From Carposina sasakii (lineage: Eukaryota; Arthropoda; Insecta; Lepidoptera; Carposinidae): a DNA stretch of 64,000 nt. Below, piece after piece: positions 48,946 to 59,395 of the stretch. Under the pieces are notes generated by a model. That model did no database searches and was not told the DNA's origin. It saw only the letters and a program-made list of their open reading frames with translations. Each line of letters begins with the position of its first letter. Positions within the stretch are counted from its first letter, which is position 1. The position numbers and the translations under genes were made by a program. The stretch spans positions 9,376,888 to 9,440,887 of the forward strand of contig CP053172.1 in NCBI GenBank assembly GCA_014607495.2, given 5' to 3'.

Positions 48946-49146
48946 ATGTCGTATCCTCGTTCTCGAAAATCCTGTGTTGTGCCACAATGTACAAGTACTA
49001 CTACTAAGATGCCAGATAATTTGTTTTTCCTACTTCCAATAGACTTAAGAATTCGAAAAAAGTGGTTAAATCCCATGAAAAGGCTAGATCCCTTTGGTGA
49101 AAAATATAGTGTATTTTATTTAGATAATTATTATAATCTTTTGTAA
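48946..49146 (+). pseudogene. Decayed THAP-type zinc finger ORF
   Basis: A 66-codon ORF that starts like a THAP domain: SCVVPQC (first Cys pair), then FFLLPIDLRIRKKW, the usual F..P.d...r..W core. At the place of the second metal pair (normally C..H F near YxCxxHF) the sequence reads FYLDNYYN and then stops, so both distal zinc ligands are gone. THAP proteins are DNA-binding and many derive from transposases. A GC-rich promoter-like stretch with a CRE lies just upstream. It could be an exon of a longer spliced gene, but no donor is convincing. I read it as a fossil of a THAP protein. Confidence 0.6.
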
Positions 49147-49230
49147 TTTGATATAAAAACATTAAATCAGGTCAGACGTGAAAAGCCTTTGGTAACAAAA
49201 ACTTTATTTCGCTATGTTTACTTACTTACA

Positions 49231-49345
49231 TATCTTATTCACTATGGGTGCGCCCACCACCGGGCCCTACACCCTCCACTGACCCTCGGATCTGATAACT
49301 CATAACTGCGAAAACAGGCACTTGCACTAACTACAATCGCCACGA
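49231..49345. mobile_element. Half copy of GC-armed MITE
   Basis: CACTATGGGTGCGCCCACCA through TCATAACTGCGAAAACAGGC, matching 25869-25980. The right arm is missing. Confidence 0.75.
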
Positions 49346-49446
49346 GAAACCAGATCGGAGCACCTAGCATGCAATTAATTTTATGTATAATTGCATGTAA
49401 TTTCATTTACATATCTTAGTTTGATTGAAGTTTCGACAGGACATTA

Positions 49447-50242
49447 TCTACACTAATATTATAAAGAGGAAAACTTTGTTTGTTTGGTTGTAATGAATAG
49501 GCTCAAAAACTACTGGACCGATTTCAAAAATTCTTTCACCGTTAGAATCCTTATTGGACCTGGATGAACATAGGCTATAAGAATTTCCCGATATTCCCAC
49601 GGGAAGGCGACCAACGGGAATTCTATATTTTTTACGAAAACCGCTATACATATGAAGCTGAAATCGGGCATATATGTTCATTGGGGACAGCGAGGGAGGA
49701 CTAAAAACGGATTTCCCGAAATTCCCACGGGAAGGGGACAAACGGGAATTCATAGTTTTTACGAAAACCGCTATACATATGAAGCTGAAATCGGGCATAT
49801 ATGTTCATTGGGGACAGCGAGGGAGGACTAAAAACGGATTTCCCGAAATTCCCACGGGAAGGGGACAAACGGGAATTCATAGTTTTTACGAAAACCGCTA
49901 TACATATGAAGCTGAAATTGGGCATATATGTTCATTAGGGACTGCGAGGAAACACTAGAACGGATTTCCCGAAATTCCCACGGGAAGGAGACCAACGGGA
50001 ATTATTTATTTTTTACGAAAACGGTTAAACATGTGAATCTGAAGTTGAGCATATATGTTTATTTGGGACCCCGAGGAAGCACTGGGAACGGATTTCCCGA
50101 AATTCCCACGGGAAGGGGACAAACGTGAATTAATTTTTTACGACAACCGCGATAACATATAGGCTACTTTTTACACTTAACATATAGGCTACTTTTTATT
50201 TTTTCTGTAGTCCACGCGGACGGAGTCGCGGGCGTCCACTAG
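49447..50242 (+). mobile_element. Helitron-like unit with 127-bp internal tandem repeats
   Basis: Bounded as A|TC...CTAG|T (TCTACACTAATATTATAAAG at the left; GGGCGTCCACTAG at the right), with a GC hairpin before CTAG. Inside are four to five units of 126-128 bp starting near 49583, 49711, 49838, 49964 and 50092, each with ATTCCCACGGGAAGG and ACCGCTATACATATGAAG. No Rep/helicase ORF. Confidence 0.75.
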
Positions 50243-50610
50243 TTATTAATATAATTATAATATCTTGGAATCAATCGATCTTTATATTTATAATACTTAA
50301 AATATTAACAGACAAATGAAAAAAGTACTTAGGTACACTCGTAAATGTCAAGGTCAAAAGTTCAATTCAAAAATAATTTTTGACGGTTTCTTAATTTCTA
50401 AAATCTTAACCTATTGTTTATGACGCTAGAACCATTTTCTTGTGATTCTTTAATCTAAGTTTCTTGTTTATTACATTACCCGTTCGGCGCTGAGCCAAAC
50501 TTTTCGGACTTTTCTACATAGGATAAAAAACAGTAACGTGATTATTCATCTAAGATAAAAAAAGGTTTAGTACATTATGTTCCCGATTTATAATGTAAAT
50601 AGATGTATAC

Positions 50611-50825
50611 TAGTGGAAGCCTGTAACTCCACTAGTATACACACGTGGACTGCAGAAAAAACAAAATGTCGAAATTATCCGGAACAAAAATATTTTCCCG
50701 GGATAGTGAATTTGTAGACAAGAATTTGTATCATTGTGAAGTTTCATCAAAATCCATTTAGTAGTTTTTGCGTAAGAGCAACAGACATCCTCACAAACTT
50801 GCGCGTTTATAATATTAATAGGATA
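50611..50825 (-). mobile_element. Helitron-like/RTE-like repeat remnant
   Basis: ACTAGTGGAAGCC, GTCGAAATTATCCGGAAC and CTTGCGCGTTTATAATATTA are shared with other copies. The first bases are locally inverted (ACTCCACTAGTATAC). Confidence 0.5.
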
Positions 50826-51106
50826 ACTAGATACGTGTTTAACCTTAGCCTCCTATATCCTAGTCCTCTTAGGTTATCTAGTTTTTAGAGTTTTAGGTTA
50901 TAACACCCTACAAACTAAAACTTAAAAGATTTTATACCTAGCTAGAGTGCCTTTCACCACATAGTCATACCATATATTATACTCCATACACCATATAAGT
51001 ACTATGCGTATGACCACATTTTCTGTTACACTGCATACAAAAAATATTAGTTCCGAAATCAGGCATAGGATCTATTCTATAAAATTGACAATAGTATTAC
51101 AATAAA

Positions 51107-52165
51107 AAAACCGGCCAAGTGCGAGTCGGACTCGCGCACCGAGGGTTCCGTACAAACCTGCAAGGTTTACAAAGTTCGTTCATTACGACAATCGAGTCAT
51201 AACTATGGTATTTTTATTGCAAAATGAAATTCATAACATTACAATGGGGAAAGATGGAGGAGCATAAATTTAAGACAAAGATCTCTTTATCGTTTAAGTA
51301 ATCCTTTATTTTATATTAACACATATCATTTATCTATAATATAACTGAAACACTTATACTAGCCTTGCAGCAGACTTGCGAAAGTTCTTTTATTAAAGTT
51401 ATTTATTTACTAAGTTTTTTAGTCACTATTTAGAAATCTGGTTCAAAAATATTAATTAAGTATTATATTTATTAAAAAATATATATTTTGTAATGTAACT
51501 AAAAATTTAAGGTTTTCGGAATTTTTCCTTTATGTGTGCTATAAAACGTTGCTTCATGCCAAATTTAAAGATTCTAGGTCGACTGGAAGTACCCTTTAGG
51601 TTTTGATTCCCTTGCGAGTTTCAAAATATGCAGCTTAAATTGCTGTTTCTTTTGATTGCGTTGACATAGAAGTTTGATTTTGCTACAGCTTAAAGGTATT
51701 ATAGACCTGAGTATTTGGTATGAATTTCAATTTAATACCTCTACGCGTTTATGAGGAAATGGGTAGTAAGTTTAAAATTATTAAAAAAATATATATTATG
51801 TGATGTAACTAAAAATTTATGGTTTTCGTAATTTTTCCTTTATCTATGCTATAAGACGTTGCTTCGTACCAAATTTCAAGATTCTGAGTTCACGGGAAGC
51901 ATCCTGTAGGTTTTGATTCCCTTGCAAGTGTCGAAAATTTGCGGCATAAACGGCTGTATCTTTTGATTGCGTTGGCTTAGAAGTTTGATTTTTTCACAGC
52001 TTCAAGGGACAGTAGACCTGAGTAATTGATATAAATTTCAGCTTCATACCTCCACGCGTTCCTGAGAAAAAGGGTCTTGACAGACGGACGGACGGACGGA
52101 CAGACGGACAACAAAGTGATCCTATAAGGGTTCCGTTTTTTCCTTTTGAGGTACGGAACCCTAAA
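51107..52165. mobile_element. About 1-kb CCGGCCAAGTGCGAGTCGG ... GGTTCCGT repeat
   Basis: Left end AAAACCGGCCAAGTGCGAGT, right end GAGGTACGGAACCCT. Inside, a block with TTTTGATTCCCTTGCGAGT and CTTTTGATTGCGTTG is repeated twice. The element near 32507-33306 is a shorter reversed relative. No ORF of note. It ends about 75 bp from the BEL/Pao element. Confidence 0.7.
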
Positions 52166-52236
52166 AAATAAGTTAGGTCGAGTTTGAGTATGTACCTACC
52201 TATTTTAGATAAATAAAACAATACAGAACAGATATT

Positions 52237-52241
52237 GTCAA
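52237..52241. repeat. Target-site duplication (left) GTCAA
   Basis: Five bases immediately before the 5' LTR, matched at 60214-60218. Five-bp duplications are usual for BEL/Pao integrases. Confidence 0.93.
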
Positions 52242-53060
52242 TGTTAAGAACAGCAGAGACTGTAAATAAGTGTTATAAGTAATTGAGGACATTTAATCAA
52301 AAGTGAACTAAAAGTGATTATTGTGTTTTTAATAAGTGCTCGACGCTGATTGGTCAGATTATGTTTTACTATAGAGATTACGAATTACATAGGATAATTA
52401 ATGTAAAATATAAAGTAGGTCACACATTTTATTATTTGTCAGTGTAGAGAACGTTACGACCTACAAAATGATATATAAAACATAGATATACCTCGAAAGA
52501 TATGTTAAATAATTAATGAAAAAGGTTACATGAATGTCTAGTTTTCGTAGAACGTACCATTTGAATTGTAAATAGCTTTTTGATTTCAAGTTCTACATGA
52601 ATAATTGTTTTGTTATAAGGTAAGGCACTGAAAAACCTGTAAAAATATGTAACTTTCAATAGTGTAAGATTAATATGTTTTGAGATTGCGACCGAAATAG
52701 GTATAAACCAAAGTAAAAATTGTAGTGAAAAGCGGTCAAGTTTGGTAGGCAAAATCTGCCTATTTACGGACGGTAAGGGAGAACCCGAGGGATAAAAAAT
52801 TCCGTCCGTATGAACTTTGTAGTTTTCCTATACAGTGCCTACAGTCAAGAAATAAGAAGAAAAATTGTAAATAGTTAGAAATAATAAGAAGCTTTGTGTA
52901 ATAACTGTCTTCGAGGGAGTTAAGAAAATATACAGTCCACGAGCATCGAAAGTGTTTTATTCGGTCGGACGGGGCACCGCTATTGGGAAGTTTGTTCGGT
53001 AACCCGCCTGGCCCCCCAACCCCTTGTCGCCGGCGACGACCGAAGTCGGAGTCCGCGACA
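52242..53060 (+). repeat. 5' LTR of BEL/Pao element
   Basis: 819 bp, starting TGTTAAGAAC and ending GTCCGCGACA. It matches 59396-60213 apart from one extra A near 52790. A TATATAAAA motif at 52472-52480 is a candidate core promoter. Confidence 0.97.
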
Positions 53061-53064
53061 ATTT

Positions 53065-53082
53065 TGGTCCTTCGAGCCGGAT
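53065..53082 (+). other. Primer-binding site for tRNA-Tyr
   Basis: TGGTCCTTCGAGCCGGAT, starting four bases after the 5' LTR, is complementary to the CCA-tailed 3' end of animal tRNA-Tyr (ATCCGGCTCGAAGGACCA). The tRNA sequence is from memory of the conserved acceptor and T arms. Confidence 0.85.
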
Positions 53083-53119
53083 CAGAAGATTGAAGACTCA
53101 GCACCTGTGAAGATCGAAG

Positions 53120-54031
53120 ATGGTTCGTACGCGAAGCCAACGTGGGGAGAGTCCCTGCCAACAGGAACGCTCGCCGCAGTCACCCTCCGAGACGACGGCC
53201 AGCACCGAGACCCACACCGCCGCCGGTGATCGGGAAGCCGCCACACGCGCCGCGGGCGGCTCGGACGCGACCGTGCGCACCGCTGCGCACGACGGCGGTC
53301 GGGACGCCGCAGCTCGGTTCGCTACGCGTTCTGGCGGCGCCGCGCGCGCCGCTAGCGGTCGAGAAGCCGTCACGCGCGCCGCCGCGCGCGACGCCGGTTA
53401 CTACGAGACATCCGCGCGCGCCGACGAGCGCTATGGTACTGACGAGCGCGGCGCCGAATATCACGATGCCGCCGGGCCCCACGACGTCTCGACGCACTCC
53501 GCCAGGGAAGAGGGAGCCGTCCCGCACCCCGCTACGTTGGAAGGTACTAGGACGCGCGCCGCCAACTTAATGGAAGCTCGTGCACACGCCGCTCGACTGC
53601 GCGAAGAATACAACGCCGCCGCCGCTCTTAACCCGGGGTCGCATACCTGCCGGTCCTTAGCTGTGAGGACCATCACTGCTACCGCCGCCAGAAATGTCAA
53701 ACGGGGGGAGAGAGAAGCAACCGCTACGCCCTATGAAGAATACTCCGCCGCAAGTACTGCCACCGCCGCTGCACGAAGACCGTCCCCGCCGAGGTCGGTA
53801 CGCTCCGGACGATCGACCACTAGCACTGTCGCCCGTATCCGGCAAGCAGAATATGAAGCAGAGGAGCGACTTGCATTCTTGCGAAGGAAAGAAATTGAAG
53901 TAGAAACTGAGCTAGTACGCAAGAAGCTAGCTATGGACGTCGCCCTAATCCACGAAGAAGCCGAAAGTGTCGGGTCAGAACCGGGGATGCACCGAATGAC
54001 CGCGTGGATGAATGGGTGCAAGGGGCTGTAG
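53120..54031 (+). CDS. BEL/Pao gag, N-terminal part (frame broken before gag end)
   Basis: 303 codons from an ATG 59 bp after the LTR. The N-terminal 200 residues are low-complexity and rich in Ala, Arg, Thr and Glu. Residues about 235-290 form a charged helix (EERLAFLRRKEIEVETELVR) like other BEL gags. The frame stops at 54031, while the next frame, open from 53911, continues as the rest of gag-pol. A one-base shift (-1 in reading terms) between about 53970 and 54030 would join them. No standard slippery heptamer is seen, so an indel mutation is likelier than programmed shifting. Confidence 0.85.
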   Translation: MVRTRSQRGESPCQQERSPQSPSETTASTETHTAAGDREAATRAAGGSDATVRTAAHDGGRDAAARFATRSGGAARAASGREAVTRAAARDAGYYETSARADERYGTDERGAEYHDAAGPHDVSTHSAREEGAVPHPATLEGTRTRAANLMEARAHAARLREEYNAAAALNPGSHTCRSLAVRTITATAARNVKRGEREATATPYEEYSAASTATAAARRPSPPRSVRSGRSTTSTVARIRQAEYEAEERLAFLRRKEIEVETELVRKKLAMDVALIHEEAESVGSEPGMHRMTAWMNGCKGL

Positions 54032-57000
54032 GCACTGCTATAGGAAGACACCATGAAGTGGGCCGCCTTCGCAGAAATGAAGGATCGCCGGAACCTGAAC
54101 GACGCCGCGCCTGGGCTAATATTGAAGGCCTAGGAGGACGAGCAGATTCACCCCCACCACAGGGACGAATACGTTCAGAAAATGTGCCGCCATCGATGGA
54201 GCATCGCCAAGCTTGGGCCGATGAAGAGGGTCCTGAACCACGGGCGCGCTCACCGTCGATGATGGTGGCATCAAGAGGACAGCTTCGTCAGGAAGAATAT
54301 AAGGAACGTCATCCCACCTGGGCCAACGAAGAAGGCGCCGGGAACCGTGAACGCTCACCTAGACGGAGGGTTCTTAAAGATGATTGCCCGGAAATAGGAC
54401 CCCGCCGTGGCTGGAACGAGCCACCTACAGCGCGAAGAAATGAAGCCTATCCGGAAGAAACGCCAGCAAGAGAGCGTCGTACGCGCTCACCGCGAGGAAA
54501 GGGAATCGAGCAACTGGCCGTGACCCTGGAGAAGATGATGCGAATGCGTCCACCACCACGACAAGTGACGGAGCTTCCTACATTTTCAGGCTCTGCCGTG
54601 GAATGGCTCGCATTCAAAGCCGCCATGCGAGACTCAACGGACTTATATGACTTCTCGCCGGTGGAAAATATGGCACGGTTGAGGAACGCACTAAGAGGGG
54701 AAGCCCGAGAAGCGGTCGCAGCATTACTGCATACGACCAGAGATCCTGAAGCCATCATGAAGACTTTGGAACAATGCTTCGGGCGAAAGGAAGTCATCAT
54801 CAACCGAGCACTAGAAGAGCTGAAGAAACTCAGTCGTCCGGGACCGTCAGCTGCGGACCTGAATGCCCTGGCGGTGAAGCTCCAGAATATAGTATACACC
54901 TTGAATGCAGTGGATGCACGAGGATGTTTGAACAATCCGATGTTGGCAAGAGACATCGTAGAGAAGCTAAGCCCATACCTGAGAACACGATGGTGTGACT
55001 TCGCTAGAAGCAATGAAGGTTCCGAAGAACCGGAAGTGGTTGCGCTGAGCCGATTTCTGATGAATGAAGCTGACTTGGCGCTCCGATACACATATACGGG
55101 GGGAGTGTCAGCCACGCCAACGAGCGAGATGAAGAAAAGAAATCCGCCAACGAAGACTCCAATGAAGCACCGAGTCTACAACACCACAGAAGAAGAACGC
55201 AAGTTGAGCTGCCCTAACTGTGGAGAGAACCACCACTTAGGAAGATGCACGAAGTTTGCCCGTCTAATCATGGATGATAGATGGAAGATAGTCAAAGAGA
55301 AGGGAATATGCTTCAAGTGCTTGAAAGGAAGGCACCGAAGTTTGTCATGCAGAGCCAAGCCTTGCGGCAAGGACAATTGTCGAAGACCTCATCATGTATT
55401 GCTGCACACAGAATACAAGAGAGTTTCCGATGAATCCCCAGAAAAGGAGGCCACGGATGAAGCTGTAATGACCACACAATCCGCCGAGACCGGTCGCGTC
55501 ATACTGAAGTTATGTCCGGTAACAGTGTCCGGACCCAAGGGAGAAGTGGAGGTGTACGCACTGCTGGATGATGGCTCAACCGTCACACTGGTGGACCAAG
55601 AAATTGCGGAACAGGTCGGCGCAATGGGGAAGGAAGAGCAATTGAAGATAAGAGGGGTCAATTCGACGTCGAACGAAATGTCAAGCAAGAGGGTGACCCT
55701 TAACATAAAAGGGAGACAGTCACAGAACGGTCACTGCATAGAAGGAAGAACAGTGAAGAACTTAACACTGCATACCCAGACGGTACCCACATCCGTCTTG
55801 CAATGTCCTCACCTAAAGGATCTGAATGCAGAAAACGTATGCCACGCAAACGTGAAGCCGAAGATGCTGATAGGCGCTGACAACTGGAACCTACTAGTAT
55901 CATCCAAGATACTAAGAGGAGGAACTAAGGAACCAGCAGCTGCCAAAACCGCACTAGGATGGGTCATATTTGGATGGGCATCCAAACCCAGCACAGCAGG
56001 AAGAGATGAAACGGTCCTTCACCTCTTCCACAGAAGAATCAATCAAGGAGTCCAACAGGAGCCTACGACCGGACAGGACACGGCCCTGGAAGAATTAGTG
56101 CAACGACATTACGATTTGGACGCCTTGGGAGTTTCTCTGGCCATCAAGAAGACGCCAAGAGAAGAACAAGCAATTAAAATATTCAATGAAACATCGCGTC
56201 GAATTGAAAAGAGATACGAAGTAGGACTTCCATGGCAAAGGGACAATGTGAAGATGCCACGAAGTTATGAAGCGGCGTACCGACGGCTGAAGAACATTGA
56301 AAATAAGATGAGCCGAGACTCGGAGTTCGCACGTGAATACACGGCTCAGATACGAAACCTACTGAAAAAGGGTTACGCAGAAAAATGCGACGGGACAGAA
56401 CAAGACAGCCCTATCGCCTGGTATCTCCCGCACTTCGCAGTCCGGAACCCGAATAAGCCCGGAAAGATCCGCCTTGTGTTCGACGCAGCAGCCACCGTGA
56501 ATGGGAAAAGTTTGAACAGCGAGCTCCTAGAGGGACCAGACCTTCTGAGATCGCTACCCGGAATATTGTTCCGATTTCGAGAAGAACCGGTGGCAGTAAC
56601 AGCAGACATTCAAGAAATGTTTCTGCAAATAAAGATCAGGAAAGAAGACCAGCCAGCACAGATGTTCTTATGGAGAGAAGACAAGAGTGAACCACCAATG
56701 CTTCTCAAGATGACGTCGATGATATTTGGAGCCTCAAGTTCTCCGTTCCTGGCACACAGCGTAAGAAATCAGAACGCACTGGACCACGCGCTTACTCACC
56801 CAAAGGCGTTGAGGTCCATAACGAGAAATCACTACATGGACGACATGGTGGAGAGCTTCAGAACGGAAGAAGAAGCAATAGAAACAGCCGCGCAAGTGGA
56901 CTACGTGCACCGACAAGCAAGCTTCAAATTAAGAGGATGGTACTCCAATAGCAGAAGATTGCTCGAAAAATTCCCAGCGGAAACTCGAAGATCGACACCA

Positions 57001-59361
57001 GCCAAACTCATGTCAAAAGAAAACCTCGGATACGAGAAGACCCTCGGCATGATTTGGGATGCCGACAAGGACGAGTTGGGATTCAACACTACGCTGGCTC
57101 GAGTACCAGAGGAAGTTCGCACAACCAAGCGTACACCGACCAAGAGGGAAGCTCTGAGCGCGGTGATGTCCGTGTACGACCCACTAGGCTTCTTGAGTCC
57201 ATACACCATTGCGGCCAAGATACAATTGCAAGATATTTGGCGGCTGCAGATTGGATGGGATGAAGCTATTCCGAGAGAAGAGGCAAAAGAGTTTAACAAT
57301 TGGTTAAATGGATTACAAAACGTTGCAACCTTGCGAATACCTCGCTGCTACGATAACACAGCGAAGTACAATCGACGAGAGCTCCATATATTCTGCGACG
57401 CAAGTGAACGAGCCTATGCTGTGGCGGCATATTGGAGGCTACAGAACCCGGACGGGAGAGTGAAGATATGTCTTGCGGCTGGCAAAGCCAAGGTAGCCCC
57501 AATGAAGACTCTCAGCATACCGAGACTGGAACTACAAGCAGCAGTCATCGGAACAAGGCTGGCGGAAACAATAAAGCACGAACACCGATGGGAAGTGGAG
57601 AAGACCGTATACTGGACGGACTCAAGAACGGTGTTACAATGGATTAGAAACAACGCGAAGAGATATACGCCCTTCGTAGCGCATCGATTGGGTGAAATCG
57701 CCGAGCAAACGGAATCCGAACAATGGAGATGGATTCCCACAGACATGAACGTTGCAGACGATGCCACCCGAGAAAAATATGTCAACGGAGTTGGGGAAAG
57801 GTGGCTTCAAGGACCCGCCTTCCTATTGAACAGGGAAGAAGAATGGCCCAAAGAAGAAGAGGCTCACGAAATAGAGACTGTGCAGCATGTGGTCGAGATC
57901 AAGCCACCGCCGCACTGGGAAGCCATGCCGGACATTTCAAGATTTAGCTCCTATGACAAATTAATACGCACTACAGCACGAGTGCTGATGATAGCGGAGA
58001 AATGGCGTCATCTGGGAACAAAAAGCTTGGAAGTGAAACACTTAAATCAAGCAGAAAGACTGTGGATGGAACGCGCTCAGATCGAAGATTTCCCTGAGGA
58101 AATCCATAACCTCAGGAAGGGAAGAGCATTAACAAAGAGCAGTCGCTTATACAAACTGGACCCGGAATTAAAAGAAGGACTACTGCGAGTACAAAGCCGC
58201 ATCGGAGCCACCAACATAGCTTCGGGAATGAAGAACCCAGTCATCCTGAGTGGAAGGCATCCACTCAGCCGCCTGCTTATCATGAAGCACCACAAAGCAG
58301 CGGGACATGGAAGCCACGAACGGGTAGTGAACGACCTACGACAGCAGTACTGGATCCTTCACCTAAGACCAGCCGTAAAAAACACGGCGAGAGAATGCAC
58401 ATGGTGCCGGGTCAGAAGAGCCAATCCTCGAATACCGAAGACAGGGGATCTGCCGCTAGCTAGAATGGACCCAGGATCACGCCCTTTCACCAATTGTGGC
58501 GTGGATTATTTCGGGCCCATGATGGTTACCATTGGAAGGCGACACGAGAAGAGATGGTGTGCACTCTTCACCTGTTTGACCACGCGAGCCATTCATCTGG
58601 AGCTCGTGGCCAGCCTGTCTACCGACTCTGCCATCATGGCACTAAGAAGAATGGCAGCAAGAAGAGGATGGCCCCGACTAATGTACAGCGACAACGGGAC
58701 CAACTTTCGAGGAGCGGATGTTGAGTTACGCGCCGCCTATGAAGAATGGGCCCCAACTCTTGAAGACTTCGCGCTGACTCATCGGATGACATGGCGTTTC
58801 ATCCCTCCTGGCGCACCTAATCAGGGAGGTGCATGGGAGCGCTTAGTGCGCTCGGTGAAGGTGGCACTCAACGCCACCCTGAACGAGAAATACCCCAAAG
58901 AAGAGGTATTACATACTTTACTGGTTGAGGCTGAGTACTCGGTAAATGCTCGCCCTTTAACCCATGTTTCCTGCAGTCCTGATGACCCAGAGGCATTAAC
59001 TCCGAACCATTTTCTGCTGGGGTCATCGCAGGGTCTTCCTCAAACCGGTCCATGCCAACCAGCTGATAGAAAAGCCTGGCGCGTAGCCCAAGCGCTGGCT
59101 GACGAATTTTGGAGAAGATGGATCCGAGAGTACCTACCCACTTTGGTACCTCGAGGGAACTCCTCAGAAAACAGGCAGCAGATCCAACCCGGAGATTTGG
59201 TGGTGGTTGTAGATCAAGATCTCCCACGCAACGTCTGGCCACGAGGGATCGTCGAAGCCGTCCACCCAGGACCTGATGGTGAGGTGCGAACGGCTGACGT
59301 AAGGACCAGCGGAGGTGTTTTCCGGAGGCCGACCAGGAAATTGGCTGTTCTTCCGAAGTGA
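53911..59361 (+). CDS. pol: BEL/Pao gag (C-terminal)-pol polyprotein
   Basis: The frame is open from 53911 to TGA at 59359-59361. No ATG is required, because it is presumably read on from gag; numbering below is from the GTG at 54004. DUF1759-like gag 180-330; two CCHC knuckles at about 403 and 436; Pao-type aspartic protease with LLDDGSTVTLV at about 520; RT 790-985 with YMDD at 944-947; RNase H 1125-1260 (FCDAS, PRLELQAAV, TDSRTVL); integrase zinc finger with HH at 1429-1430 and CTWC at 1465-1468; catalytic D1501, D1563 and E1612; DUF5641-type tail to the end. All catalytic residues I can check are present, so the enzyme domains look functional. Confidence 0.95.
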   Translation, partial: ASTQEASYGRRPNPRRSRKCRVRTGDAPNDRVDEWVQGAVGTAIGRHHEVGRLRRNEGSPEPERRRAWANIEGLGGRADSPPPQGRIRSENVPPSMEHRQAWADEEGPEPRARSPSMMVASRGQLRQEEYKERHPTWANEEGAGNRERSPRRRVLKDDCPEIGPRRGWNEPPTARRNEAYPEETPARERRTRSPRGKGIEQLAVTLEKMMRMRPPPRQVTELPTFSGSAVEWLAFKAAMRDSTDLYDFSPVENMARLRNALRGEAREAVAALLHTTRDPEAIMKTLEQCFGRKEVIINRALEELKKLSRPGPSAADLNALAVKLQNIVYTLNAVDARGCLNNPMLARDIVEKLSPYLRTRWCDFARSNEGSEEPEVVALSRFLMNEADLALRYTYTGGVSATPTSEMKKRNPPTKTPMKHRVYNTTEEERKLSCPNCGENHHLGRCTKFARLIMDDRWKIVKEKGICFKCLKGRHRSLSCRAKPCGKDNCRRPHHVLLHTEYKRVSDESPEKEATDEAVMTTQSAETGRVILKLCPVTVSGPKGEVEVYALLDDGSTVTLVDQEIAEQVGAMGKEEQLKIRGVNSTSNEMSSKRVTLNIKGRQSQNGHCIEGRTVKNLTLHTQTVPTSVLQCPHLKDLNAENVCHANVKPKMLIGADNWNLLVSSKILRGGTKEPAAAKTALGWVIFGWASKPSTAGRDETVLHLFHRRINQGVQQEPTTGQDTALEELVQRHYDLDALGVSLAIKKTPREEQAIKIFNETSRRIEKRYEVGLPWQRDNVKMPRSYEAAYRRLKNIENKMSRDSEFAREYTAQIRNLLKKGYAEKCDGTEQDSPIAWYLPHFAVRNPNKPGKIRLVFDAAATVNGKSLNSELLEGPDLLRSLPGILFRFREEPVAVTADIQEMFLQIKIRKEDQPAQMFLWREDKSEPPMLLKMTSMIFGASSSPFLAHSVRNQNALDHALTHPKALRSITRNHYMDDMVESFRTEEEAIETAAQVDYVHRQASFKLRGWYSNSRRLLEKFPAETRRSTPAKLMSKENLGYEKTLGMIWDADKDELGFNTTLARVPEEVRTTKRTPTKREALSAVMSVYDPLGFLSPYTIAAKIQLQDIWRLQIGWDEAIPREEAKEFNNWLNGLQNVATLRIPRCYDNTAKYNRRELHIFCDASERAYAVAAYWRLQNPDGRVKICLAAGKAKVAPMKTLSIPRLELQAAVIGTRLAETIKHEHRWEVEKTVYWTDSRTVLQWIRNNAKRYTPFVAHRLGEIAEQTESEQWRWIPTDMNVADDATREKYVNGVGERWLQGPAFLLNREEEWPKEEEAHEIETVQHVVEIKPPPHWEAMPDISRFSSYDKLIRTTARVLMIAEKWRHLGTKSLEVKHLNQAERLWMERAQIEDFPEEIHNLRKGRALTKSSRLYKLDPELKEGLLRVQSRIGATNIASGMKNPVILSGRHPLSRLLIMKHHKAAGHGSHERVVNDLRQQYWILHLRPAVKNTARECTWCRVRRANPRIPKTGDLPLARMDPGSRPFTNCGVDYFGPMMVTIGRRHEKRWCALFTCLTTRAIHLELVASLSTDSAIMALRRMAARRGWPRLMYSDNGTNFRGADVELRAAYEEWAPTLEDFALTHRMTWRFIPPGAPNQGGAWERLVRSVKVALNATLNEKYPKEEVLHTLLVEAEYSVNARPLTHVSCSPDDPEALTPNHFLLGSSQGLPQTGPCQPADRKAWRVAQALADEFWRRWIREYLPTLVPRGNSSENRQQIQPGDLVVVVDQDLPRNVWPRGIVEAVHPGPDGEVRTADVRTSGGVFRRPTRKLAVLPK

Positions 59362-59385
59362 GGCTTCGAAGTAAACTTCTGCGCC

Positions 59386-59395
59386 GGGGGGAGAA
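59386..59395 (+). other. Polypurine tract
   Basis: GGGGGGAGAA directly abuts the 3' LTR, as expected for plus-strand priming. Confidence 0.85.

Noticed and set aside
52760..53161. 133-codon minus-strand ORF in the 5' LTR (and its longer twin in the 3' LTR)
   Set aside because: It is a shadow frame over LTR sequence, repeated only because the LTR is repeated, with no recognisable domain.
54004..54006. GTG at 54004 as the true start of the pol ORF
   Set aside because: There is no ATG here and the frame is open from 53911. BEL/Pao proteins are made as one polyprotein, so this is a continuation of gag, not a start.
53980..54031. Classic -1 slippery heptamer in gag
   Set aside because: I looked for X XXY YYZ in the gag frame across the overlap and found none convincing, so I did not annotate a frameshift site.
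54447..55115. 222-codon minus-strand ORF within gag
   Set aside because: Antisense shadow of the GC-rich coding frame. No start context or domain.
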